From contig NZ_SNUT01000004.1 in the NCBI RefSeq assembly GCF_012027615.1, positions 124,001-188,000 on the forward strand: 64,000 bases of DNA. Direction: 5' to 3'. The notes under the pieces are model-generated. The model was not told where the DNA came from, made no database searches, and worked only from the letters and a program-made list of their open reading frames with translations. This DNA comes from Thermococcus sp. 21S7. Its GTDB lineage: Archaea; Methanobacteriota_B; Thermococci; Thermococcales; Thermococcaceae. The translations under genes and the position numbers were made by a program. This document shows positions 1-8,453 of this stretch, piece by piece (within the stretch, counting starts at the first letter, position 1; every line of letters starts with the position of its first letter).

Positions 1-353
1 CTGCTCTTGTAGTACGGGTCGGCAGGCTCGTCAAGGTACACCTTGTCGAGTATCTTAAGACCGTGGATATCGCAGGAATGGAGTCCAAAGAGAACCATCG
101 GTTCTGCTTCGACTTCTTCCTCCCAGCGGCCGTTCTTCAGCCTGAGAATGGCCTCCTTTGGTCTGAAGAAGAACTTCTTCGGCGGGAGCATGGTTCTGTT
201 GTAGTCCCGCGCCACCTCCGCCGGGTCGTGGACTTCCTGGAAAGAATAGATGCCGCCCTTCTTTACCGGGGCATACAGGGTACCCCAGGCCTCAAGTGAC
301 TTGAAGAACCTCTCAAAGTTTTCGGAAGGTAGTTTTATGTATCTCAAGGGCAT
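1..353 (-). CDS. Sulfhydrogenase beta subunit (partial, 5' end only)
   Basis: The first 117 codons of a leftward gene that runs off the window edge. The protein begins MPLRYIKLPSENF and has the motif LPPKKFFFRP near residues 56-65 and LHSCDIHGLKIL near residues 91-102, which match the beta (iron-sulfur, electron-transfer) subunit of Thermococcales cytosolic NiFe sulfhydrogenases. That subunit passes electrons between the flavin subunit and the catalytic dimer. The start at 353 has GAGG upstream and follows a TATA-like TTCTTAAATC at 397-406. The remaining hydrogenase genes would lie beyond the left edge. Divergent from the NuoE-like gene. Confidence 0.85.
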   Translation of the reverse strand, partial: MPLRYIKLPSENFERFFKSLEAWGTLYAPVKKGGIYSFQEVHDPAEVARDYNRTMLPPKKFFFRPKEAILRLKNGRWEEEVEAEPMVLFGLHSCDIHGLKILDKVYLDEPADPYYKS

Positions 354-396
354 CACCGCCTCGAATGGGCTTGCAATTTTAAGTTTGTAAAGAATT

Positions 397-406
397 GATT
401 TAAGAA
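397..406 (-). promoter_or_regulatory. TATA box of the sulfhydrogenase operon
   Basis: On the minus strand this reads TTCTTAAATC, a plausible archaeal TATA element. It lies about 45 nt before the ATG at 353, giving a leader of about 20 nt, and just downstream of the SurR motif. Confidence 0.5.
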
Positions 407-421
407 TTTTTCAAACAAATG

Positions 422-444
422 GTTGCCAACCAGATGTTACAAAC
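422..444. promoter_or_regulatory. Doubled SurR operator
   Basis: GTT-N3-AAC at 422-430 is followed after 5 nt by a second GTT-N3-AAC at 436-444. The first 17 nt match the known SurR motif GTTn3AACn5GTT exactly. SurR is the sulfur-responsive redox regulator of Thermococcales that activates hydrogenase genes when sulfur is absent. The site sits between two divergent TATA boxes (397-406 and 461-470), upstream of each, which is the position expected for activation of both operons. Confidence 0.8.
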
Positions 445-460
445 TTGTACTTTAGTGCAC

Positions 461-470
461 GCTTATAAAC
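461..470 (+). promoter_or_regulatory. TATA box of the Nuo-like operon
   Basis: GCTTATAAAC, about 45-50 nt before the ATG at 515 and 17 nt after the SurR motif. It predicts a leader of roughly 20-25 nt. Confidence 0.65.
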
Positions 471-514
471 ATTAACGTTGAAACTTTTCCGAAAAATCCT
501 TGCGGTGATGCAAG

Positions 515-979
515 ATGGAAGCCTCGTTCGATTACATGCGTTCTTATCCTCCGGAACCGAGTTCTCTAATCCCTCTTCTCCAGAGAACCCAGGAGCGCTT
601 CGGTTACCTTCCAAGAGAGGCCCTGGAGGAGATTGCGAACTACCTCGGAATTCCGCTCAGCAGGGTCTACGGCGTGGCGACCTTCTACGCCCAGTTCAGG
701 TTTGAACCCCTCGGAAAATACGTCGTGAAAATCTGCCACGGCACGGCCTGCCACGTAAACGGCGCCGTGAACATATCCCAGGCCATAACAGAGGAGCTTG
801 GAATTGAAGAGGGGGGGACGACGGAGGACGGCCTCGTAACGCTGGAGCGCGTCGCCTGTCTCGGATGCTGCAGCTTGGCGCCTGTCATAATGATAAACGA
901 CAAGGTCTTCGGCAAGCTCACGCCCGATAAAGTCAGGAAGCTGATGAGAAAGCTCAGGGAGGGGAAGCTCGATGTCTGA
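515..979 (+). CDS. NuoE/HoxE-like [2Fe-2S] subunit
   Basis: 154 aa. A thioredoxin-like [2Fe-2S] protein of the NuoE family, with ligands C74, C79, C115 and C119 (C-x4-C and C-x3-C). The helical N-terminal domain carries the family motif VYGVATFYAQF at 51-61. It would shuttle electrons to or from the NuoF-like subunit encoded next, which it overlaps by 8 bp. It is the first gene of a three-gene operon behind a SurR motif and divergent from sulfhydrogenase, so it probably belongs to a cytosolic NAD(P)H/ferredoxin-linked complex. The start has GGTGATG upstream. Confidence 0.85.
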   Translation: MEASFDYMRSYPPEPSSLIPLLQRTQERFGYLPREALEEIANYLGIPLSRVYGVATFYAQFRFEPLGKYVVKICHGTACHVNGAVNISQAITEELGIEEGGTTEDGLVTLERVACLGCCSLAPVIMINDKVFGKLTPDKVRKLMRKLREGKLDV

Positions 980-2774
980 AATCAAGGCCATAGCGGTCGG
1001 CATGAACTCCTGTGGAATAGCTGCCGGCGCGAGGGAAACCTACGAGGCCATAAAGGCCGAGCTTGAGAAGAGGGGCATTGATGTCAAGCTCAAGATAGTA
1101 GGCTGCGTCGGTATGTGCTACCGGGAGCCCCTCGTGGACATCATCACTGATGATGAGATAATCACCTACGGCCACGTCGACCCCAAGAAGGTCCCCCGGA
1201 TTATAGAGGAGCACGTTATCAACGGAAAGCCCATAGAGGAGTGGATAGTCAAGCGCGACTGGTGGGAGAACGGCGAGAGGAAAACCTGGGACGTTGATGG
1301 CTACTTCTCCAAGCAGAGGAAGATAGTGCTCGAAAACTCCGGCTACATAGACCCCGAGAACATCGACGAGTACATTGCTGCCGGTGGTTATGAAGCCCTC
1401 AAAAAGGCCCTCAAAATGAAGCCCGAGGAGATAATAGACGTCATCACCAAGTCTGGGCTTCGCGGAAGGGGCGGCGCAGGATTTCCGACCGGTCTGAAGT
1501 GGAAGTTCGCGAGGGAGGCCAAGGGAGACGTGAAGTATATAGTCTGCAACGCCGACGAGGGCGACCCCGGAGCCTTCATGGACAGGAACGTCCTTGAGGG
1601 CGACCCACACCGCGTCATTGAGGGCATGATAATCGGCGCCTACGCGATCGGGGCTACAAAGGGCTTTATCTACGTGAGAGCAGAGTACCCGCTCGCCATA
1701 AGGAGGCTGAAGATAGCGCTGAAGCAGGCGCGGGAGAGGGGCTTCCTCGGCGAGAACATCCTCGGAAGCGGGTTCTCCTTCGACATCGTCATCAAGGAAG
1801 GAGCCGGAGCGTTCGTCTGCGGTGAGGAGACTGCTCTGATAGCCTCTATAGAGGGCAAGCGCGGAATGCCGAGGCCGAGGCCGCCCTATCCGGCCCAGAA
1901 GGGTCTCTGGGGCAAGCCCACCAACATCAACAACGTGGAAACGTGGGCGAACGTGCCGTGGATAATCAAGCACGGCTGGGAGGCCTACGCCTCGATAGGG
2001 ACCGAGAAGAGCAAGGGCACCAAAGTCTTCGCCCTGTCGGGCAAGATAAAGCACGGCGGAAACGTTGAGGTTCCGATGGGAATGACGCTGAGGGAGATAC
2101 TCTACGAGATAGGCGGCGGGACGAAGACCGGCAAGAGGATCAAAGCCGTCCAGCTCGGCGGGCCCTCGGGCGGCTGCATCCCCGAGTACCTCTTCGACAC
2201 GCCCGTTGACTACGAGAGCGTGAACGCGACCGGCGCGATAATGGGGAGCGGCGGAATGGTCGTCATGGACGAGGACACCTGTATGGTTGACGTCGCCAAG
2301 TTCTTCCTCGACTTCACGGTGAAGGAGTCCTGCGGAAAGTGCACCTTCTGCCGTTTGGGTACCAAAAGGATGTGGGAGATCCTCGACAAGTTCACCAAGG
2401 GCGAGGCAGCGGAGGAAGACCTCGAAAAGCTCGAACGGCTCGCATATCAGGTCAAAGCCGGTTCGCTCTGTGGCCTTGGCCAAACGGCTCCGAATCCCGT
2501 TCTAACGACCATCCGTTACTTCAGGGACGAATACCTTGCCCATATCCAAGGAAAATGCCCCGCCAAGGTCTGCAAGCCGCTCATCAGGTACGTCATCATC
2601 ACCGACAGGTGCACCGGCTGTACGGCGTGTGCCATATTCTGCCCTGTGAAGGCGATAAGCGGCGAGAGGCTCAAGCCCCACGTCATCAACCAGGAGGAGT
2701 GCATCAAGTGCGGAACCTGCTACGAGGTGTGCCGGTTCAACGCCATAGAGATAGTCGATGCGGGGGGTGAGTGA
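972..2774 (+). CDS. NuoF-like NAD(P)H/FMN subunit with C-terminal 2[4Fe-4S] ferredoxin domain
   Basis: 600 aa. Domains in order: a thioredoxin-like domain (1-90); the NADH/FMN domain with GRGGAGFPTGLKW near 165-177 and NADEGDPGAFMDR near 193; an SLBB region; a [4Fe-4S] motif CGKCTFC near 453-459 with a later Cys in SLCGLG; and a bacterial-type 2[4Fe-4S] ferredoxin with CTGCTAC and CIKCGTC near 547-587. This architecture is that of HydB/HndC and of the flavin subunits of bifurcating enzymes. Odd point: the N-terminal [2Fe-2S] site has only C14, C45 and C49, and the first Cys of the usual C-x4-C is Val9. Electron bifurcation is inferred from the architecture only. Confidence 0.88.
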   Translation: MSEIKAIAVGMNSCGIAAGARETYEAIKAELEKRGIDVKLKIVGCVGMCYREPLVDIITDDEIITYGHVDPKKVPRIIEEHVINGKPIEEWIVKRDWWENGERKTWDVDGYFSKQRKIVLENSGYIDPENIDEYIAAGGYEALKKALKMKPEEIIDVITKSGLRGRGGAGFPTGLKWKFAREAKGDVKYIVCNADEGDPGAFMDRNVLEGDPHRVIEGMIIGAYAIGATKGFIYVRAEYPLAIRRLKIALKQARERGFLGENILGSGFSFDIVIKEGAGAFVCGEETALIASIEGKRGMPRPRPPYPAQKGLWGKPTNINNVETWANVPWIIKHGWEAYASIGTEKSKGTKVFALSGKIKHGGNVEVPMGMTLREILYEIGGGTKTGKRIKAVQLGGPSGGCIPEYLFDTPVDYESVNATGAIMGSGGMVVMDEDTCMVDVAKFFLDFTVKESCGKCTFCRLGTKRMWEILDKFTKGEAAEEDLEKLERLAYQVKAGSLCGLGQTAPNPVLTTIRYFRDEYLAHIQGKCPAKVCKPLIRYVIITDRCTGCTACAIFCPVKAISGERLKPHVINQEECIKCGTCYEVCRFNAIEIVDAGGE

Positions 2775-2775
2775 A

Positions 2776-5634
2776 ATGGTAAAAATCATAGTCAACGGGA
2801 AGGAAATCGACGCTCCGGAAGGAAAGCCGCTCATAGACTTCCTCCGTGAAATTGGGGAGCACATTCCCGGCTTCTGTTACAGTGGCGAAATTGACCCCTA
2901 CGGCTCCTGCAGGCTCTGTCTCGTCTCCACCAAGAGGGGAGTCACCACCTCGTGCACCCTCAAGCCGATGGAAGGGCTTGAGTTGGAGACCCTCAGCGAC
3001 GAAGTCGTTTCGATGAGGAAGACTGCACTTGAGCTCATACTTTCGGATCATTACGGCGACTGTATCGGCCCCTGTCAGGACGGCTGTCCGGCCCACAGCG
3101 ACGTCCAGGGATACCTCGCGCTCATAGCGATGGGCAAGTACCACGAGGCGGTCAAACTGATGAAGGAGAAGTACATCCTGCCGGCCGTGCTCGGAAGGGT
3201 CTGCCCGGCCTTCTGTGAGGACGCCTGCCGGAGAAACCTCGTGGAGGAGCCCCTCGCGATAAGGCAGCTGAAGAGATACGCGGCAGATTACGACCTTGAG
3301 CACGGCCCGTGGATGCCCGAGATTCCGCCCTCCACCGGAAAGAGAATAGCCGTCGTCGGAGGCGGGCCCGCTGGATTAGCGTGCGCCTACTACCTCAGGA
3401 CGATGGGTCACGAGGTTACGATAATTGAGGCGATGCCGGAGCTCGGCGGAATGACCCGCTACGGTATTCCACCCTACAGGCTGCCGAGGGATGTGCTCGA
3501 CAAGGACATAGCGACCGTAATCAACACGGGCATAGAGGTGAAGACCAACACCGCCCTCGGAAGGGACGTAACCCTTGAGGAGCTCCGCGAGAAGTACGAT
3601 GCCGTATTCCTCGGTGTCGGAGCGTGGAGAAGCAGAAAGATGGGGATTCCGGGCGAGGAGCTTGAGGGAGTGATGCACGGTATAGAGTTCCTCAGGAAGG
3701 TCAATATGGGCGAGAAGGTCGAGCTCGGGGAGCGCGTCATAGTAGTCGGCGGCGGAAACACCGCCATGGACGTTGCTCGGACGGCTCTTAGACTCGGTGC
3801 AAAGGTTACCGTCGTTTACCGCCGTTCGAAAGCAGAGATGCCCGCCAACGAGAGGGAAGTTGAAGAGGCGATGGAGGAAGGCGTCGAGTTCATGTTCCTC
3901 ACAAACCCGGTGAAGGTTATCGGAGACGGGAAGGTCGAGGAGGTAGAGCTCATCAAGATGCGCCTCGGCGAGCCGGACGCCAGCGGAAGGAGGAGGCCGA
4001 TACCGATTGAGGGCTCGGAGTTTAAAGTCAAAGCGGACAACGTTATCCTCGCCATAGGTCAGTACTGCGACGAGGAGTTCCTGAAGAGCCTCGGCATCGA
4101 GGCGAAGCGCGGAAAGGCCCTCGTCGATGAGGTGACGCTCCAGACGAGCGTTCCCGGCGTCTTCGCCGGTGGCGACCTCGTTCTCGGGCCGTCAACGGTC
4201 ATCGAGAGCATAGCCACCGGAAGAAGGGCCGCGATAATGATAGACTTGTATCTTAAAGGCAAGCTGGAGAAGGCTAAAGCCGTTCTCACCGAGCCCGAGA
4301 AGCACATCGAGGAAGTCCTAAGCGACGATGACCTGTATAGAGTTCTCTTCGACCTCAGGCCCTACAACCACTGGAAGAGGGTCACCGAGAAGGACTACGA
4401 GAGCGTTGAAAGAAAGCCGAGGGCGAAGGTGAAGCTCCTCGATCCGGAGAAGAGGAAGAGAACCTTCGAGGAGGTCGAGCCGGCCCTAACCGAGGAGCAG
4501 GTTCTTGAAGAAGCGAAACGCTGTATGAGCTGCGGCTGTATGGAGGTCTTCCGCTGCAAGCTGAGGGAGTACGCCACGCTCTACGGTGCCGAACAGTACG
4601 CCTTTGAGGGGGAGCAGAACAAGTTCGAAATCGACGAGAGCCACCCGTGGGTGACGCTCGACAACAACAAGTGCGTTCTCTGCGGCCAGTGCGTCAACTT
4701 CACCCACGAGGTTGCTGGAGAGGGAGTCCTCGACTACCTGTTCCGCGGATTCAAGACGAGAATCTCACCGCCGCTCGGGGAGAGCCTCGGAGAGGTGGAG
4801 GGCAGGTTCATCGGGGAGATGATAGACCTCTGTCCGGTTGGGGCAATAACCGAGAAGCTTCCCTTCGTCAAGCCCGGGCCCTGGAAGACGAAGCCCGTCA
4901 AAACCGTTTGTAACGGCTGTTCCTTCGCCTGTGAGATGAACGTGGAGGTCTACGATGGCATGCTCGTAAGGGCTTCGAGGGTGGAGGGTTCTTGGAACGG
5001 CCACCTCTGCGACTACTGCCGCTTCGCCAGGCCATGGGCCGAAGACCTCGCCGGGCCGCTCCTCAACGGCGAGCCCGTGAGCTGGGAAGAGGCCAAGAAG
5101 TTCCTCTCCGAGAGGAGCTACGCCCTGATCTTAACACCGGAGCTGACGAACGAGGAAATCGCCCGGCTCAAAGCCTTCGCTGAGGAGAAGGGCATTCCCG
5201 TAGGCTCGACCGTGAGCGGAGGCCTCTCCACGGCCACGCTGGACGACATAAGGAACGCCAAGAGGGTTCTCTTGAAGGCAGACCCGGAGAAGTTCCCGCT
5301 GCTCAAGATACTCCTGAAGGGCAAGGAAATCGTCGAGGAGGGCTACGACGTTGCGATACTTGAGGGACCAGCTGAACCGCTCGACGTTCCAACCTTGATC
5401 CTCCACGAGTGGGTCAACGCCGCCGGACTGCTGAAGGCAGGAATAAGGGGAATCCCGGAGAGCGGGGCCTACGTCGTGATCGGAAGGCCGGTGGAGGACC
5501 TGAAGGGCGACGTACTTGTGGTCCCGGCGGGGGTGTGGGCCGAGAAGAGCGGAACCGTCACCAACGCCTTCGGAATGGAGCTGAAAATGGAGAGGGCAAT
5601 GGAAGGCTACTCGCCGCTGGAGCTTTTCTCGTGA
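2776..5634 (+). CDS. NuoG-like / GltD-like fusion oxidoreductase
   Basis: 952 aa from the ATG at 2776, chosen because GGTG lies 6 nt upstream; an earlier ATG at 2758 lacks this. Domains: a plant-type [2Fe-2S] ferredoxin (C34, C45, C48, C60); a GltD-like module with Cys-rich CIGPCQDGC, FAD site VVGGGPAGLACAYY near 193 and NAD(P) site VVGGGNTAMDVA near 323; further Fe-S cysteines in NNKCVLCGQC; then a molybdopterin-oxidoreductase Fe4S4 motif (CNGCSFAC...CDYC). The catalytic Mo/W domain appears largely missing, so it is probably an electron-transfer hub linking NAD(P), ferredoxin and the NuoEF-like partners. Related genes are often annotated as formate dehydrogenase alpha or glutamate synthase. 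Followed by a T-rich stretch. Confidence 0.85.
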   Translation: MVKIIVNGKEIDAPEGKPLIDFLREIGEHIPGFCYSGEIDPYGSCRLCLVSTKRGVTTSCTLKPMEGLELETLSDEVVSMRKTALELILSDHYGDCIGPCQDGCPAHSDVQGYLALIAMGKYHEAVKLMKEKYILPAVLGRVCPAFCEDACRRNLVEEPLAIRQLKRYAADYDLEHGPWMPEIPPSTGKRIAVVGGGPAGLACAYYLRTMGHEVTIIEAMPELGGMTRYGIPPYRLPRDVLDKDIATVINTGIEVKTNTALGRDVTLEELREKYDAVFLGVGAWRSRKMGIPGEELEGVMHGIEFLRKVNMGEKVELGERVIVVGGGNTAMDVARTALRLGAKVTVVYRRSKAEMPANEREVEEAMEEGVEFMFLTNPVKVIGDGKVEEVELIKMRLGEPDASGRRRPIPIEGSEFKVKADNVILAIGQYCDEEFLKSLGIEAKRGKALVDEVTLQTSVPGVFAGGDLVLGPSTVIESIATGRRAAIMIDLYLKGKLEKAKAVLTEPEKHIEEVLSDDDLYRVLFDLRPYNHWKRVTEKDYESVERKPRAKVKLLDPEKRKRTFEEVEPALTEEQVLEEAKRCMSCGCMEVFRCKLREYATLYGAEQYAFEGEQNKFEIDESHPWVTLDNNKCVLCGQCVNFTHEVAGEGVLDYLFRGFKTRISPPLGESLGEVEGRFIGEMIDLCPVGAITEKLPFVKPGPWKTKPVKTVCNGCSFACEMNVEVYDGMLVRASRVEGSWNGHLCDYCRFARPWAEDLAGPLLNGEPVSWEEAKKFLSERSYALILTPELTNEEIARLKAFAEEKGIPVGSTVSGGLSTATLDDIRNAKRVLLKADPEKFPLLKILLKGKEIVEEGYDVAILEGPAEPLDVPTLILHEWVNAAGLLKAGIRGIPESGAYVVIGRPVEDLKGDVLVVPAGVWAEKSGTVTNAFGMELKMERAMEGYSPLELFS

Positions 5635-5635
5635 T

Positions 5636-5647
5636 TTTTATTTTTTA
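5636..5647 (+). terminator. T-rich terminator of the Nuo-like operon
   Basis: TTTTTATTTTTT immediately after the TGA. Archaeal termination typically needs only such a T-rich stretch, and the next gene has its own promoter. Confidence 0.5.
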
Positions 5648-5778
5648 TGACTTGCTCTGGAGTATCATACTCCTGAAGTATGTTTTGTGTGGAGCAGTGA
5701 GAGGGACTAACCTAAATTTGAATAACTCCGAATGGATTTAGCGAAACCTTTTTATGTATTTCGACTTGCGATTATATT

Positions 5779-7158
5779 ATGAAGATTCGAAAATTTGTGG
5801 ACAGGGGAGGGGAGCTCAAAACACTTGAAATGCTTTATAGACAGGATGGCTTCACACTCGTTCTCGTCACAGGAAGGAGGAGAATTGGGAAAAGCCGTCT
5901 CGTTCGCGAGTTTCTGAGGGACAAAGAGGCGATAGCAGTTCAGTTCGAAAAAAGGGTGTGGGAGTACAACCTCGCGAAGTTCAACAGGGCCATCGGGGAG
6001 CACTTCGGGATTCCAACCCCGAATTTCTCGACGTTCACCGATGCGTTCCGCTTCATCGCGTCTCAAGCTAAGGGCAGGCTTGTGGTCTTCCTCGACGAGT
6101 TCTCCTACCTGCTCCGCTACTCAGAAGTCGAGGCCGAGTTCCAGAGCATCGTTGACGAGGTTCTTTCCGAAAGCAGTGTTATGCTCGTCCTCTCAGCATC
6201 GTCCGTTGGACTGTTAAAGAGGAGCTTCTTCGACTACTCAAGCCCGCTCTACGGGAGGAGCGACGCGACGCTCAACCTTCAGCCCCTTCGCTTCAGGCAC
6301 CTCTTCGAGTGGTTTTCGGGCTTGACCCCAGAAGATTCGGTAAAGCTCTACGCGGTAACTTCGGGCGTCCCGAGATACCTTGAGCTTTTCAACGGGAAAG
6401 ACGTTGAGCGTGAAATAATACAGAACTTCTTCGACCCAAACGCCTTCCTCTTTCGCGAGGCGAAGGAGTTGCTTGAGGAGGAGTTCAGGGAGCCAGAGAC
6501 CTATTACACGATACTTGAAGCCCTCGCGAGGGGGAAGACGCGCGTCAACGAAATCGCCCAGTATTCCTTTATTGAGCCGAAGAACACGGCGCGCTACCTC
6601 AGGATTCTCGAAGACCTCGGGATTCTGCGGCGAGAATTGCCGGTTGGGAGAAGGGCAAAGCGGGGGGTCTACCGGTTCAAAGACCTCTACTTCGCTTTCT
6701 GGTTCAGGTTTATCGCCCCATACTTCGAGGAGATTGAGAGTGGATTTTCAGATGGGGCCCTTGAGGATTTTGGGCGGGACTTTAACCACTACCTTGGCTT
6801 TGCGTTTGAGGACGTGGCGAGACAAATCCTGATTGGGCTGAACAGGGCTGGAAAGCTTCCCTTCAGGTTTACAAAGATAGGTCGCTGGTGGAGAAAGGGA
6901 GAGGAGATTGATTTGGTTGCCTTGAACGAGTGGGAAAGGAAGGCTTTGCTTGTCGAGGTAAAGTGGAAGGACCTGGGCCAGAGGGAAGCGAGGGGAATTT
7001 TGAAGGACTTGGAGAGGAAAGCAGAGTTAGTGGGGCTTGATGGATGGGAGAAAAGCTACGGGCTAGTGGCAAAGAGCATTGAGGGAAAAGAAAAGTTGGA
7101 AGACGAGGGCTGGCTTGTATGGGATTTGGAAGACTTCAACGACATTTTCCCCTTGTGA
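5779..7158 (+). CDS. Archaeal AAA-type ATPase with DUF234 C-terminal domain
   Basis: 459 aa. P-loop TGRRRIGKSRLV near residues 31-42, Walker B LVVFLDEFSYL near 95-105, a winged-helix middle region, and a C-terminal nuclease-like DUF234 segment ending in EIDLVALNEW...LLVEVKWKD, whose E/VEVK residues resemble a PD-(D/E)XK core. These archaeal ATPases are of uncertain function and often multi-copy. The TATA (TTTTTATGTA, 5749-5758) is about 25 nt before the ATG, so the message is probably leaderless. It stands alone and converges with the aminotransferase gene. Confidence 0.8.
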   Translation: MKIRKFVDRGGELKTLEMLYRQDGFTLVLVTGRRRIGKSRLVREFLRDKEAIAVQFEKRVWEYNLAKFNRAIGEHFGIPTPNFSTFTDAFRFIASQAKGRLVVFLDEFSYLLRYSEVEAEFQSIVDEVLSESSVMLVLSASSVGLLKRSFFDYSSPLYGRSDATLNLQPLRFRHLFEWFSGLTPEDSVKLYAVTSGVPRYLELFNGKDVEREIIQNFFDPNAFLFREAKELLEEEFREPETYYTILEALARGKTRVNEIAQYSFIEPKNTARYLRILEDLGILRRELPVGRRAKRGVYRFKDLYFAFWFRFIAPYFEEIESGFSDGALEDFGRDFNHYLGFAFEDVARQILIGLNRAGKLPFRFTKIGRWWRKGEEIDLVALNEWERKALLVEVKWKDLGQREARGILKDLERKAELVGLDGWEKSYGLVAKSIEGKEKLEDEGWLVWDLEDFNDIFPL

Positions 7159-7167
7159 CGCATTTCT

Positions 7168-8346
7168 TTACTCTCCCATACCCCCGAACAGCGCCTCAAG
7201 GAAGGTCTCAACGTCCTCATGCGTGTTGTACAGGTGCGGTGAAGCCCTTATCCCGTAGTGTCCGAGAACGCCGCGGTGGCTGACCGAGATTCCCTCCGCG
7301 GCGAGCTTTCCGTACAGCCTCTCCTCTTCCTCGTAGCTCAATCCCGTCTTTATCGTGACTATCGGTGAGCCCTCCGCGAGAACCTCAAGGCCCGCACTTA
7401 GAACCTCGTCCCTTATCCTGCCCGCTAACCTGAGGTTGTGGTGCTCTATCTCTTCGATGCCTATCTCGTTTATCAGCCTCAGCGAGGCCCTGAATGCTGC
7501 GGCTATGAGGTACGGCGGCCCTCCGCCGAAGTCGAGCTTTTTGATGCCTCCAGCAGGTTTCAGCTCGCCCCAGGGATCTTTCTCCGGCAGGCCCCACCAG
7601 AGCCCCCATTCACCCGTCGGCGGTTCGTTGTTGAGTAATCCAGTTATCGGCTTGGCCTCCCCTAAGAGTTCGTCCGAGACGTATATCAGACCTGCCCCCG
7701 TGTCCGGGCTGATTAGCCACTTCTCAGAGCCCGCCGAGAGCGCATCAACGCCTTCCCTCTCCGGGAACAGTTGCATGGCTCCAAGGTGCTGGACTGCGTC
7801 AACTATCAGCCAGGCCCCGTGTTCGTGGGCAGCCCGTGAAAGCTCCCTCAGGTTGAGCCTTTGTCCGGTGACCCAGTTGACGGAGCTTAGGACCACCGCA
7901 AATGTGTCGTCGTCTATGGCCTTTTCGATGTCCTCCATGCTGTGGACTCCATTCCTGTTCTCAACGACCCTCAGCTTGAGGCCAAATCTCTTTGAGTAGC
8001 TCTTGAGGAGCGCGGGCACGGTTGGAAACTCGGTATCGAGAGAGACGATGTTCCCTCCCCTCTTGGGTTCAAGTGCCATCAGAATCCTCCTGAGGCCCTC
8101 CGTGGTCTGTATTGAGAGGCCGACGTTTTCCGGGTTAACCCTCATCAGCCTCGCCGCCTCGTCCAACAGCGGCTTTAGAACGACCTCGTCCATGTAGTCG
8201 ACCGAGTTGACTTCCCCGTGGAACTCGATAACGTCGTCGAGGAGCTTTGTTGCTTCGAGAACCGCGGTTGCTGGCATCAGGCCGAGGCTTGCGGTGTTGA
8301 GGTATGCCTTAAACTTTCCCAGTGCTGGAAACAGACTCCTCCTCAT
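7168..8346 (-). CDS. Class V aminotransferase / cysteine desulfurase-like protein
   Basis: 392 aa, fold-type I PLP enzyme. Recognisable features are YLNTASLGLMP at the start, the PLP-binding DAVQHLGAM, and the probable PLP lysine in SAGSEKWL. The C-terminal part has GVLGHYGIRASPHLYNT, typical of the SufS/isopenicillin-epimerase-like group. The substrate cannot be decided: cysteine desulfurase and selenocysteine lyase-like relatives share these motifs. It converges with the ATPase gene with a gap of only 9 bp. A TATA-like CCATTTAAACG lies upstream on the minus strand near 8375. Confidence 0.75.
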   Translation of the reverse strand: MRRSLFPALGKFKAYLNTASLGLMPATAVLEATKLLDDVIEFHGEVNSVDYMDEVVLKPLLDEAARLMRVNPENVGLSIQTTEGLRRILMALEPKRGGNIVSLDTEFPTVPALLKSYSKRFGLKLRVVENRNGVHSMEDIEKAIDDDTFAVVLSSVNWVTGQRLNLRELSRAAHEHGAWLIVDAVQHLGAMQLFPEREGVDALSAGSEKWLISPDTGAGLIYVSDELLGEAKPITGLLNNEPPTGEWGLWWGLPEKDPWGELKPAGGIKKLDFGGGPPYLIAAAFRASLRLINEIGIEEIEHHNLRLAGRIRDEVLSAGLEVLAEGSPIVTIKTGLSYEEEERLYGKLAAEGISVSHRGVLGHYGIRASPHLYNTHEDVETFLEALFGGMGE

Positions 8347-8453
8347 AGAAACCCCCGAAGAAATAAGAAACGAATCGTTTAAATGGATTTCGAGAGAGCT
8401 GACCTCCTCCCCGCCGTAAAGGGCGAGGCTTTCAAAAGAAAAATGTAACCTTC

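Noticed and set aside
954-2483. A 509-codon open frame on the minus strand
   Set aside because: It is the antisense shadow of the NuoF-like gene, caused by the high GC third positions; the plus-strand frame has clear domains.
2758-2775. Start of the NuoG-GltD gene at the ATG at 2758
   Set aside because: That ATG lies before the strong GGTG site; the ATG at 2776 has the standard spacing and gives the normal ferredoxin N-terminus.
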